Shown piece after piece: positions 48,401 through 59,400 of a stretch of 64,000 bases of DNA. A model generated the notes under the pieces. It ran no database searches and was not told where the DNA came from. It was given only the letters and a program-made list of their open reading frames with translations. The position numbers were made by a program, and so were the translations under genes. Each line of letters begins with the position of its first letter. Within the stretch, counting starts at the first letter, position 1. Origin of the DNA: Eopsaltria australis (lineage: Eukaryota; Chordata; Aves; Passeriformes; Petroicidae); NCBI GenBank assembly GCA_034509425.1, contig JAVTVJ010000994.1, forward strand, positions 248,001 to 312,000. Direction: 5' to 3'.

Positions 48401-51400
48401 AGCTATTTCTATCCCCATCCTTGCACTGTGTGCCTCTCACTGCAGTGATAATGCTCAGGGTTATTATTAGAGGAACTGCTCCTCTCTGTCCTTTGTAGCC
48501 AGCAGCTGTGATTAGTGAGACTCAGAAAATACATCTTGCCTTGGGAATGTCTGTTTAGGGTATCTTTCTTTTAAGAGAGAGAGCAATCTGACAGTGTTGG
48601 TTATGTGGCCGTGTTTATTTCAGGAAAGGGAAAAATAGCAGAAATGGCTTGAAAAGCCTTCTTTTGTTACCCTGAGAGTGGTGGGATACACCTCAAGCAG
48701 TCCTTGCAGGTTTTCTTCCATGCTTGCCGAGCCTGTTCCCCTCCTGAGCATGAGAAGCAGGTGATAATTGACTGAACCTTTGCGCTATCTCTGCCCTTTC
48801 ACCAGCCCTCTCAAGCCTCCCAGAGGCTGCTGGAGCTGCTCATGACCAGGAAGATTAAAGGCTGCTTCTGTCCTACCCTCTGCACATGGCTGAGTTCTTC
48901 CCTGCGTCTGGTACAGAGGCAGAGGATAGGGTTATCTTGAATTAACCATTCACTTAATCAAAAAGTACTGTGTTTTTTTTACTACCCCCACATCCACATT
49001 CAGCAGATACTGATCTGTGTAAAACAGAGCACTTGAACATTGGCAGGTCTCCACTTCAGCCAGACAAATATGAGGCCTTGTTACAGCTTTGTACAAACTT
49101 TCCTCGGGTCATCTTCATACTCCCAAATCCCTGTTTCCTCCAGATGGGAGATTGGTTTTGGATAGGGATGTGTAGCTGAGGCACAGGGTGGTTCCATGCA
49201 CGGTAAGGCAGCTGGGCAAGAATTCTGCCTCTGGATGTTCTTCCCTGTCTTCTATTACATGTGGTTTTTCCTCCTTCATCAGCCTTTAATGGCTGTGTGT
49301 GTAATCCTACAACACGTTTGTTTTTGCTTCTGTTCCTCCTCCAAGGTGCTCAAGGTCCCAGCAAACAGCAGGGAGCTGACCTGGTTTGCTGCTGCTCCTC
49401 TGCCTCAGCTCCAGCAAACACCTCCTTTCAGAGGAGGGCAGAGCTGTGTCACTCACTGGATGTAGCTCTGTGCTTGTGGTTTGCTTTTGATGCTTGTTTT
49501 CATTGTTAGGTTTATATTCTACAACTGTCAGTCATGGCTGCTACAAAGACATTTTTATTTTATTTTATTTTATTTTTTCCTCCAGATTTCCTGTTTTTCT
49601 GGGGAGCTGTCTTCTTAGTTACCACTACATTGGTTGCCTTTTTGAAAAAGGAAAACCAGGAGCTAATACCAGCAAAGGAAGAAACGAAAGGCATCACTGA
49701 CACATACAGGCTGCTATTCTCAATAATCAAGATGCCAGCAGTTCTTACTTTTTGTCTCCTGATCCTCACTTCAAAAGTAAGTAAATACATTTAAGAATTG
49801 TTAAATGCTGGCATCAGAGTCTGGAAGGCTGCTGAGTCCCTGGGATGTATCTTAGTTTTGGTATTGGCTGTCCTCAGCTGTGAATTTTCACGTGAAATTT
49901 AAGCAAAATGCCTTATCTCATGAGCTGAGCAGGGCTGTGCAGCAGAAAAGCTTTGTGTGAGCTTTTGTGTTTAACACAAGCATTGAAGAGAAGTTGGGTG
50001 GCAATGTGGTATTAAAGTAAAGTACATTTTTAAACAGACTGTGTAGCCTGCAGTTAAAAGGACAGAAAATGTTTCTTTTTAACTGCAATGCCATTCTCAG
50101 AATCCCCAGCTCTGTCCAAGCTGGGTTTCCATGGCTCCTTGCTGGACACTGAGGATGCCAACAGCAGTGAAGGCACAGGAATGAATGGCAGTGCAACCGA
50201 ATGTTCTTGGAATAGTTCTGGCTCTGATGACAATAAGAGTGTGAAAGTGTAGAACATGTAGAACTAATCTGGAAATCAAATCAGAGGCAGAGGTGACTTG
50301 CCCTCTATCCCATTTCTCAATTTATTTGATAGTGAGTAAATTGAATTTCTAGCCAAACTCCCTGTTCTCCTCAGTTTATGTTGTCTCCTTGACATTGCAG
50401 GTTGGCTTTTCAGCAGCAGATGCTGTGACAGGACTCAAACTGGTGGAGGAAGGAGTTCCCAAAGAGCACCTGGCTCTGCTGGCAGTTCCAATGGTTCCTT
50501 TGCAGATCATCTTGCCTCTGGTTATCAGCAAATACACAGCAGGCCCCCAGCCCCTGAACACCTTCTACAAAGCAATGCCTTACAGGTAAAGCCTCAGTTT
50601 AGTGAAACACAGTGATGTGTGTGCTCAGTTTGTGTGTTCAGATCACATGTAGGGTTTCCTGTGTAACTCTCTGACTTCCAGGTGCAAAGAAGTGTGTCAG
50701 GATTCTCACAGTGAGTTGAACTGTCTGATTCATGCAGTGTCACTGTGTGAAAGCAGAGCATGAGGTGTTTGGTGCATGTACAGCAGCATTAGAGCAGTGC
50801 TCTCCTGCTTCTGCTTAACAATGCCACTGCTTGTCAAATATTTAATATCTAATTCTGAAATAGAAATAGTTGTAGCTATTCAGATCTAAACTACTTTAAT
50901 GTACTCTCTATGACAGTTCAGTAGTTGCTTTGTGTTGAGGAACCATATGGGAAGAATTGCTTGGAATACCAAATCATCTTTCTTATCCCTCCAGGTTGCT
51001 GCTTGGCCTGGAATTTGCCTTCCTGGTGTGGTGGGCTCCTAAAGTAAAGCATGAAGGAGGATTTCCTGTCTACTACTACGCTGTGGTGGTGCTGAGTTAT
51101 GCTCTACACCAGGTAATACTCACTGTGTGGGGAGGGGAAATGCTGTCACCTGCCTTGTCCTGGGTCACCTGGAGTCCCTCCAAGCCTGACCTTTGCTGTG
51201 TGGCAGGATTGACTTCTAATACCCTTGCCAGTGTTATTCCTCCCTATTCTCCGTGCTCCACTGGACATCAAGTGTGGAGCTGCTTTTAGTTGTCCATGTC
51301 TGGTGCAGCTCCCCAGATTCTTTCTTTCCCCAGACCCAGAAACTCAAAAGAAAGGAGCTGGAGAAATCCCAGAACTGTGTCTGGGCTTGATAGGCATGCT

Positions 51401-53889
51401 GATGAATGTGCATGTGATGAATGTGCTGGATAAATAAAGTTATGTGATCCTGGTCCTAGAAAAAAAACTCTGGTTGTTGGAGGAACATCATAATGGATCT
51501 GATCCAAAGACTTGGAAAACAAACACCTGATACAGCGTGGTCTTTGGATCAGAACTGCAACATATGCAGTGCCTTGAGAGGTGATTTTAAATGCAGAAGT
51601 GCTGTGTTTAGGTGCCATATTAGCTAGCTGATTGTATTTCAGTTCAACAGCCCAAGTCATGCCAATGCATGTGGGGCTGGGTCTGTTGCAGCATGACTTT
51701 AGACAAGGGGCAGGGCCACTCCCCATGTCAGCACAGGGACAGGCTGCAGGAGGAACTGCTGCTGCTGCTGCTGGGATGATTTTGCAGTCAGTGCTGCTGA
51801 GTTCAGGGGATCTCTCAGCAGGGTTTCAGTTGTCTCTGGCCTGTGCTTGTCCCCCAGATCACCCTGTACAGCATGTATGTGGCCATCATGGCCTTCAATG
51901 CCAAGGTCAGCGACCCGCTCATCGGGGGCACCTACATGACCCTGCTCAACACTGTGTCCAACCTGGGGGGCAACTGGCCCTCCACGGTGGCCCTGTGGCT
52001 GGTGGACCCCCTGACAGTGAAGGAGTGTGCTGGGGCCCAGGGCCACACCTGTGCCACTGCAGCGGCCGCAGAGGTGAGTCTGGGGACTGGGGGAGGGTCT
52101 CTGCTCGGTGTCTCAATTAAATGGCTTCTTGCAGTTATTTTTTTACCTTTGAAAACTTTCACAATGTACAGCTTGTGCTTAAAAATCCCCACTGATCGAG
52201 CTCATGTTCCTGTCTGATGAAATCCAGTCTGTTAGCACCTGCACACTCTGAATACCCAGTCCCTTACCCAGAGTTTGCAGCTGCAGAGTAGTTGGCTCTT
52301 TGTTCCGATGCTGAGCTGGGGTAGAAGCACCAGACGGGTGCCACATTCTGAGCAGTGTGAGGGGTCTGTAGGAATGGTTTAGAGTTGTGCAGTTAGGGGC
52401 TCTGTCCTTGGCAGGCTCTCTGTCCCCCAGGGCCCTCCATTTCTGTGGTAAGTTTTTCTTCTTCCTGTCTCCCTGGAGGCTTCTTATCTGCCTGCCCTGA
52501 TACCTTCTCCAAGATGCTGCTCTGCTCTCTGATTTTGGTGTCCACTTCCCCCATGAAGTCAAGTGGGACTGGCTGCCTGCCTAGTTTTGGGAGCTCTGTG
52601 GAAGAGAACAAAGAACTTGCTGTACACAGATCGAACAAAAGGACACAAAACTGCTGGGAAAGCAACATTTCAAATTCACCTCCTCACAGCAAGTGAGACA
52701 TTTGACATGGCTGAAGAGCAGAAATGTTTGGGGTTTTTTTTTTCTGTGCTCATGGCTGAGATTTATTTCACTCCTGAATGCCAGGATGCTTTAGGACGTG
52801 GAAGTTGTCTAAATGAACAAAGTGTTCTGGAGCCCAGCATGACTTGTCTGAGCTGGAGTTGCAGTTTTTGCTGCTTTGGAGGGGAAACTGCTGCAGCGGG
52901 TGCTTTCTCAGTCTCTCACTCATTGTCTTGTCACTAATTAGGTTCCTTGTGTCTCAGCCTCTACTGAACTTGAGTCCTTCCTCCTTCACCTCACTCCTCT
53001 GATGTTTTCTCACATCCTCCTGGTTGGTGACATTCCACCACCACCACAACTCCCTTCTTATTCCTAATCTCATTTTGACATGTCTCAGAATATTGAAAAT
53101 GCTGGCAGAGCCTCAGCTCAGAGGATTGATTAATCCTGGGATTAGAGCAGTGTTGAAAGCCAAACAATAGCAGAAACAGTCCTGGGCTGAGGGTGTTCAC
53201 CTCACCCTTTGAATGCTGGGTGTTTGTCTTCCAGCTCCAAACCATCCTGGGCATGTTTCTCCCAGACACGGAACTACAGAACCATAGAAAGGTTTGGGTT
53301 GGAAGGACTTTAAAGCTTGTCCAGTCCCATTCCCTGCCATGGGCAGGGACACCTTCCACTATCCCAGGTTGCTCCAAGCCCCGTCCAACATGATCTTGGA
53401 CACTTCCAGGTCTGGGGAGTCCACAACATGGATAACTAGGAAAAAAAAAATCTTTTTCTTTGAGGTTGGGAACAGTGGTTGCATCTCCAGGCCAGCACGG
53501 ACAGTGGGGCAGTTCGTGTTTTCTGGAGTTTGCCCTTTGGTTACAACTCCTTTGCTCCATTTCCCAGATGTTTAGAGCAGGTTTGTTACTTTTCATGCTG
53601 CTGACAAGCTCAAAAGCCTCTCTGACCAACTGCAACAAAGAGTAAACAGCACTCCAGTCATTTGCATGAGCTGTGGAGTGCTGTGTGTGTGCTCAGTGCA
53701 TTACCCTGTGCTCTGTTCCAGCTGTGCACAGCCTCTGGGGGTTCCTGTGTGACCACCCTGGATGGGTACTACGTGGAGTCCATTGTCTGCGTCATCCTGG
53801 GCTTTGCCTGGTGGTTCTTCCTTGGACCAAAATTCAAAAAGCTGCAGGACGAAGGACAGTCTTCGTGGAAGTGCAAGAGGAGCAATTGA
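44707..53889 (+). CDS. SLC33A1: Acetyl-coenzyme A transporter 1 (AT-1), complete, 6 exons
   Basis: SLC33A1 imports cytosolic acetyl-CoA into the endoplasmic reticulum lumen for acetylation of glycans and of nascent-protein lysines. Coding exons: 44707-45430, 49586-49776, 50401-50585, 50995-51112, 51858-52073, 53722-53889. They sum to 1602 nt, 533 codons plus stop, against 549 in human as I recall; the difference is in the variable cytosolic N-terminus. All introns are GT-AG and in phase. The protein has an N-terminal SHSLDL motif (20-25), a first membrane segment at about 57-78 (SILLLLVLYVLQGIPLGLAG), a conserved QAFFSFVFWPFSLKLLWAPL block, several further membrane segments of a major-facilitator-like fold and a C-terminal KFKKLQDEG...KCKRSN tail. 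The start at 44707 has G at -3 and +4 and fits the family. An in-frame ATG at 44587 would add 40 residues but lies inside the CCAAT box of the promoter. Confidence 0.96.
45478..45668 (-). mobile_element. CR1 LINE 3' fragment in SLC33A1 intron 1
   Basis: GCTTTGGAAGGGACTTCAAA through GGGATCCAGGGGCAGCCACA to GGGGAAGGATTTCTCCCTAA. It begins about 48 bp after the exon 1 donor. Confidence 0.87.
47278..47540 (+). mobile_element. CR1 LINE 3' fragment in SLC33A1 intron 1
   Basis: AGGTTTAGGTGGATATCAGG, AAAAGATTCTTCCCCCAGAG and TGGGTGCCTCCCAGCTCAAG ending ATATTCTGTGATTCTAA. This differs from the other copies and probably is another CR1 subfamily. Confidence 0.85.
51858..52073 (+). CDS. SLC33A1: SLC33A1 exon 5
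   Basis: Encodes residues 407-478 with the highly conserved YSMYVAIMAFNAKVSDPLIG and GGTYMTLLNTVSNLGGNWPS segments. The loop at its end (AGAQGHTCATAAAAE) differs most from mammals. Confidence 0.95.
53278..53425 (-). mobile_element. CR1 LINE 3' fragment in SLC33A1 intron 5
   Basis: CAGAACCATAGAAAGGTTTG, CCATGGGCAGGGACACCTTC and GACACTTCCAGGTCTGGGGA. Confidence 0.87.
53722..53889 (+). CDS. SLC33A1: SLC33A1 last coding exon
   Basis: Encodes residues 479-533, starting LCTASGGSCVTTLDGYYVES, the last membrane segment (IVCVILGFAWWFFLG) and the lysine-rich tail. The stop TGA is at 53887-53889. Confidence 0.95.
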   Translation: MCTASGGSCVTTLDGYYVESIVCVILGFAWWFFLGPKFKKLQDEGQSSWKCKRSN

Positions 53890-55744
53890 TGCACTCAGGT
53901 GTTGGATGGACCAGCAAGGTGTTTTTAGTTTTATTACAAGGACATATCCTATAATCAGCACCCCGGAATATCGGTGTTCCTGTGCCATGCCAGGGAGGGC
54001 TGTGTGGGGCACCACTGCCCTCCCACAGCACAGGGTCAGTTCAGAAAGGAATGGCTAAAGCAGCACCTCCGTTCTCCATGCTTACCCCTGACTCCAGAGC
54101 TGCAGATCCCATAGGGCACCGCTGGAGAAGCTCCTCATGCCGTGGCTGTTGAGGCAGGAGCATTGCCAGCTGAGTGCCAGCTTTTATTTTCACACAGAAG
54201 TGATCTGACAGGGCAGCTGACCCAGGGAAGGATGCCCAAGGCATTCTGACTTGGAGGTTAAGCATGGTACTACGGAATTCCTAGTGGGAAGATCAGTGTG
54301 AGTTCTCTGTGGGCTTTGCTTCTTCTCACTTTCTGAACTGTAACCACACCTCAAAGGATGAAATGTTCCGGAGATTCTTTTAAATGTATTTTCTGGCTTT
54401 TATAAGCTTTAAAGATTTATAAGAAAATATTTTTATAAGCAAATTACATTTGTTTAATTTATTTCCGCTGTTTCAAGGCAGTTTGATTTACATTCAAGGT
54501 ACTTTTCCTGATGGCAAAATGCTGTAAGGTAGGACTGGAGTAACGCACAATCCTCTGAGCCTTGAGTCCTGCAGCTGGAACTGGAGGTGCTTCCCAAGGG
54601 AGGGCATGTGGGCCTTTGGAAGGGGTGAGTTGATAGAGGAAAACCAATCCACTGGTTTTCCAAACTGTATTACTAATATTGGAATATTCATTCTCAAAAG
54701 CAGTGGGAACACCGAGACTTCCCCCAGCCAGAGGTGAGAAGAGTGAGTTGATGATGACAAAGTTGCCAAATTCCCAGGGAGCTGGAGCAGGACTCACCTT
54801 CACACAAATCAAAGGGGTGCAGTCCTGTGGCAGAGCTGCTGCAGAATTCACTGCTGGTGCCATGTGGTGGAAATATTCCTGCTGGATTCCTCCCATTGAG
54901 CTCCCTCCTGAGTGCCTTAGGGACCCCCAGGTGCTGGAGAGGCACTCGGACCCCGCTGGGTGTATGTGGAACATTGTCATTAAAGAGGAAAACTATTAAA
55001 CATCCCTTGGAAAGGTGCACGAGGTTCTCTGTCGTGTTTCTTGTCCGTATCTGAAGGATTGGGCTGGGAGGGGGTTTGGGATCTTCTGCTGCTGTGTGTT
55101 TTGGGGGAAAAGTGACCCAATACCACCTTTGGAGTGCCTGGGGGGGTGTACAAAGGGTCTCCTTGGCATCAGGAGTAAGGAGGGCTGTGGAAGAGAACAC
55201 AGTGACCTCCGTCCCCTCCCTGTCCCTGGGGGGACACACCTCACAGTTTGCTTCAAGCACAGCAAAACCAGCCCTACTCAGTGAAATCGCATGGGTTTTA
55301 CAGCCCAAGCTGAACGTCTTCCAATTTCCCCTCTGCATAAGCACAAAATCAACATAAAAATATGTCAGATTTATGGCTGCACCTTTCAGTCTCAGTCCCA
55401 CTGTCTCCACTGCATTAACTGTGAGGCACTTCAGTTCTGTATCCTCACTGGAACCATGGGCCCCTTATTTCATTGCATCTTGCCCATCACTGGAGGGGTT
55501 GGTTTAACTTTTCTGATGGTGAGGAAAAATTTCAAGTGCAAAAGCTGAGAATTGAAATCTGCAGGTGTATTAGAGTTAGCTTTCACTTTGCAATTTTGCT
55601 TCACTATTTCTGAAGGTGCCAATGAAACTTGTCACTAATAAAGATGGGTTGAGGTATGCTTATCAATAATTAGATTATCTTAACAAGATCAAAATTGCAC
55701 ATAAACTCCAAATCAGGAGGGATAGATACGATACCTGAAATAAA
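53890..55744 (+). other. SLC33A1: SLC33A1 3' UTR (probable) with polyadenylation signals
   Basis: No coding potential. Candidate polyadenylation hexamers are ATTAAA at 54979-54984, AATAAA at 55637-55642 and AATAAA at 55739-55744. The last is followed by a GT-rich stretch (GTGTTGTTTTT) typical of a cleavage site. Which is used cannot be told from sequence. Confidence 0.45.
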
Positions 55745-56069
55745 TGTGTTGTTTTTCAAACTGGTGAAACAAGTGATGGATTAGTGCTTTTTATCTAAGT
55801 AGCTGTTTTTTAAGTTGGAAATGTTACTGCTCTACTGCTGTGCCAGCCCCTTAGCAGGCTGCAAGTGATTTTTCTTTTTAACATTAGAATTATTACAGAC
55901 TTAAACATCTTTAGCATAAAAAAAAACAACAAAAAAAACGACAAGAATAACAAATTTAAAATGTCAAGCAGAAAGCAGCATCTGAAGGGTCAGAGGAGGT
56001 GTGGTAAGGGTTTGAAAAGCTCAATGCAGAGTTCAGCCTGGAGAAGGGTCTGGGATGAACTTACTGTGA

Positions 56070-56275
56070 TCTTCCAGGGCCTAAAGGGGCTCCAGGAGAG
56101 CTGGAGAGGGACTGGGGACAAGGGGTGGAGGGACAGGACACAGGGAATGGCTTCCCAGTGCCAGAGGGCAGGGATGGATGGGAGATTGGGCAGGAATTGT
56201 TCCCTGTGGGGGTGGGCAGGCCCTGGCACAGGGTGCCCAGAGGGGCTGTGGCTGCCCCTGGGTCCCCCGGCGGTG
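56070..56275 (+). mobile_element. CR1 LINE fragment abutting the C3orf33 promoter
   Basis: GGGCCTAAAGGGGCTCCAGG, GACAGGACACAGGGAATGGC and GGGCTGTGGCTGCCCCTGGG in plus orientation. It lacks the last 130 bp or so of the element and passes directly into the GC-rich C3orf33 leader. Confidence 0.82.
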
Positions 56276-56373
56276 TCCCCGGCAATGTCCCGGCGCTGTC
56301 CCGGTGTGGCTCCGTGGCACGGCTGGCCCGGGCGGTGTTTCCTGGCTCCCGCGGGGGCGCTCGGGCCGCGGCG

Positions 56374-56466
56374 ATGCCGGAGCGGGGCGGCGGCGGCTCC
56401 GAGCGCGCCGCGCTGGGCCTGGCCCGGCTCTCCGAGTGGGCGGACGCGCACCTGGGCTTGCTGCGG
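56374..56466 (+). CDS. C3orf33: C3orf33 exon 1
   Basis: Encodes 31 residues, MPERGGGGSERAALGLARLS then EWADAHLGLLR, corresponding to the human ISQWADDHLRLVR region. Intron 1 is only 89 bp (56467-56555) and very GC-rich. Confidence 0.85.
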
Positions 56467-59400
56467 GTACCGGGGCCGGGCGGGAACCGGGGCCAGGCGG
56501 GTACCGGGGCTGGGGGTGGCCGCTGGGCCCGGCTGAGCCCCGTTCTCCTCTGCAGGGCCTGATCGCCGGCACGGCCGTGGCCGGGGTGCTGCTGCTGGCG
56601 CGGAGCCTCCGCGTGGTGAGTGCGGGACCGGGCCCGGCGGTGCGGGGGAGCCCGGCAGGGGCCCTCGGAACCGGGGAGAGCCCGGCACGGCCCCTCGGAA
56701 CCGGGGAGCACAGGGGGAGCCTGCACGGCGTCTCAGAACCGCGGGCAGCCCGGCACGGCCGCTCGGGCCCGGGGAGTGAGGGGGGAGCCCGGGGGCGGAG
56801 GGGGCCGGGCCGGGCCGGGCCGTTCCTGCCTCAGTCTCCGTGGCTGTCTCGCCCGCGGGTGTTGCCGCCGGCATGGCCAAAGCATTCCTGTGTTTTGCTC
56901 TGGTTTGCGCAAAGTAGGAGCTGGTGGTTCCCGCGAAAAGCTCCTCACTCCTCAATACTTAACATTATTTATATATTTTAACAAAGCATCAGCATTCACT
57001 GCTTACAAATGGAATAACTTTTCTATTAATTCGTACTCAGCCCCCTGTGTGTTAGTTGTGTCTGTGGTTTCTTGTGCCCGCAGGCCCAGCCCTTCCCTGC
57101 GGCCGAGCCCGGGGTCCCTTTGGCCGGGGTGCTCAGTGGGTCAGTGGTCAGATGTTCCTCTGCTGGAATTCCCTTACCCCAGGGATGGCTCAGCCCTGCT
57201 CCCTCGGCTCCTGGTGGCTCCCGCCCAGACAGCCCATTCACCTTGGCATTGTCTTCTTCCCTTTTCCTTAAAACGAAAGATTGGCCGAGCGTGCAAGGTT
57301 CGCAATGCGATTGCCTAATCTTAACGGTGCTGCTACAGCTGCTGGTTAACAACTGAAAAAAAACAACAAAGTCTGATCCAGGTCCTGGGGGGATCGATAT
57401 CACTGTAATGTGGCATCTCCACGAGTCCCTTGTGCTTGCCTGTTCCTAAAACCTCTCGGAGAGGTAATGTTCCCTTTACCCGTCCCACTGTGCAGCTCGA
57501 TCACCCTCGCTTGTCCAAACACAGCTGAAACAGGCGCTTGCCTCGTGTATTCTCTCTGTCCTTCCACACACAGAACTGCTTCTGAATGGTTTTAAACATC
57601 ACCCACATCTTCCCTCACTCCCAGGATGGTCAGGTCACACTGCACTAACACCACGCTGCTCACTCCTGGAAAAGCTGAACCTCCACCACACTCCCACAGG
57701 GTTCCAGCTGCTTAAAAAATCACAATTACCTTCATCTTCCCCCTGCACAATTCCAAATTATACAAGAGAACATTCATGTGGAGTTTTTACTTTAAGATCC
57801 TACCAGAAAACCTGAACTATGAATGTTGCCAGAATTCTCTGTTTTTTGTTGGTTTGGTTTTGACACCAGCGTTAACCTGGCTGGTGGAGCTTCCAGAGCA
57901 AATGAGATCAGCTTTGAACAACTTCTGTTCCTAAAAGCCTTCAGGCTTCCTGCCTTCAAGGTCCCAAATTCTTGTATTCCTAGTGGGGAGGTTTGCTGAA
58001 TAAATAACACACAGGAAACACATCTTTAGTTGTGGTGTTTTGGGGGGTTTATCACATCACGGCTCAGTGGGTTTCACAGCTGTGTAGAAGTAGGTCAGTG
58101 CTCTGCTAAGGCCTCTTACAGTGAGACCTCAGTGTCTTTAATTTTGGGGGTCTTGATTTTTTGGGGATTTCACCTGTCCTTTTCCCTCACCCCAAACCTG
58201 TGGCCACTCCGTTCCTGTGCCACGGCCCAAGTCTTTGCTGCTGCTCAGCTTGGTTTTCCTGTGGGATCACATAACCATCCCCTTTGGATCCTCCCAAGCT
58301 GTGGTATCAAATTTAATCTTCTTGTGATCTTTCAAAGCTGTTCACCTGCCTTTGTCCCTCTCCCGGTTTCCTCCAGCATCAAAGGCAGGGTTGTTTCTGC
58401 CCTCCCTGCTCCGCCTTTGTTTTCAGCGTGTCTGTCCTTTAGCTTCCTTTCACCCCTATCCCAGCACCATTCAGGCTGCTGCTAAAACACTCTTTTCACA
58501 GGGAATCAAGTGCACTTCAATAGGCATTGCTCGACAAATGGCAGTTTCTGTTCTTTCTCTAAACCTGTTTTTTATGTCCAGGCCGATGTTGCAAGTCCTG
58601 TAAAACAGGGAAAATGGTAAGTGTGGAGAGGCTGGCACAGCTTCTGCAGCTGATCACTGTTAAATATATACCTATATTTACTTGCCCATGGTGTCTAATA
58701 ATAGAGGTGTAATTTCCCAAACTTTTTAAAGAGATGTAGAATGGCTGTAACCACTCTACATTTTTTATTAAAACGTTGTCTTGCTCTTCCTTCCATCAAC
58801 AGACAACAAAGTTCACAAGGCCTTTGGATATACCTGTGGAGTTCGTAGAAAAGAATGTGAAATTGAGAGGGAAATTACATCATATCACAGAGAAGGGCCT
58901 GGAAGTTGAGCACATTCCCATCAGCATTCCTTTCATCACAGCCATCCAGAGAAAATGTGAGTAATAAGGAAAAGAGTGTGAAGAGCGAGGGTAGAAATGA
59001 AATGTACTGCTCTTAGAGTGGCTGCAAGCTTGAAAGGAAGGGCTGAGGCACGTTTCCAGCTCTTTCTTTTGGTCTTTCTGTGCTTTGCAGATGGGAAACT
59101 GGGGAATAAAAGACATGAGGAAACCCATACAGAGTTTTTCACTACAGTGTTTGTGTTAATCCTCACAGTTACTGTGATATTTTCCAGCAGCAGAAGTGAG
59201 CACTCAGGCAAGTGCTTCTGCTTGCACAGCTCATCTCATTCCTGGCAAGAAGCCTTTGTTGGGATTGTGCTTTTATTTGCAGGCACCCATTTTTGGGGAC
59301 AGTTTTGCTGTCAGAAACAAACTGTCCATCAAGTCTGTGACTCTCACACAGGCTTTGCGAACACCAGCAGGTGCTGATGCTACTGCCCCTTTGGATAAAG

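Larger units (their letters stand above)
45431..49585 (+). other. SLC33A1: SLC33A1 intron 1
   Basis: 4.2 kb with two CR1 copies (45478-45668 and 47278-47540) and no coding signal. The reading frame from exon 1 stays open across the first CR1 copy to 45843, so retention of this intron would add about 137 CR1-derived and other residues; I regard that ORF as fortuitous. Confidence 0.7.

Noticed and set aside
55990..56955. 321-codon minus-strand ORF over C3orf33 exons 1-2
   Set aside because: Low-complexity Pro/Arg/Ala translation of a GC island and CR1 DNA, antisense to the real exons.
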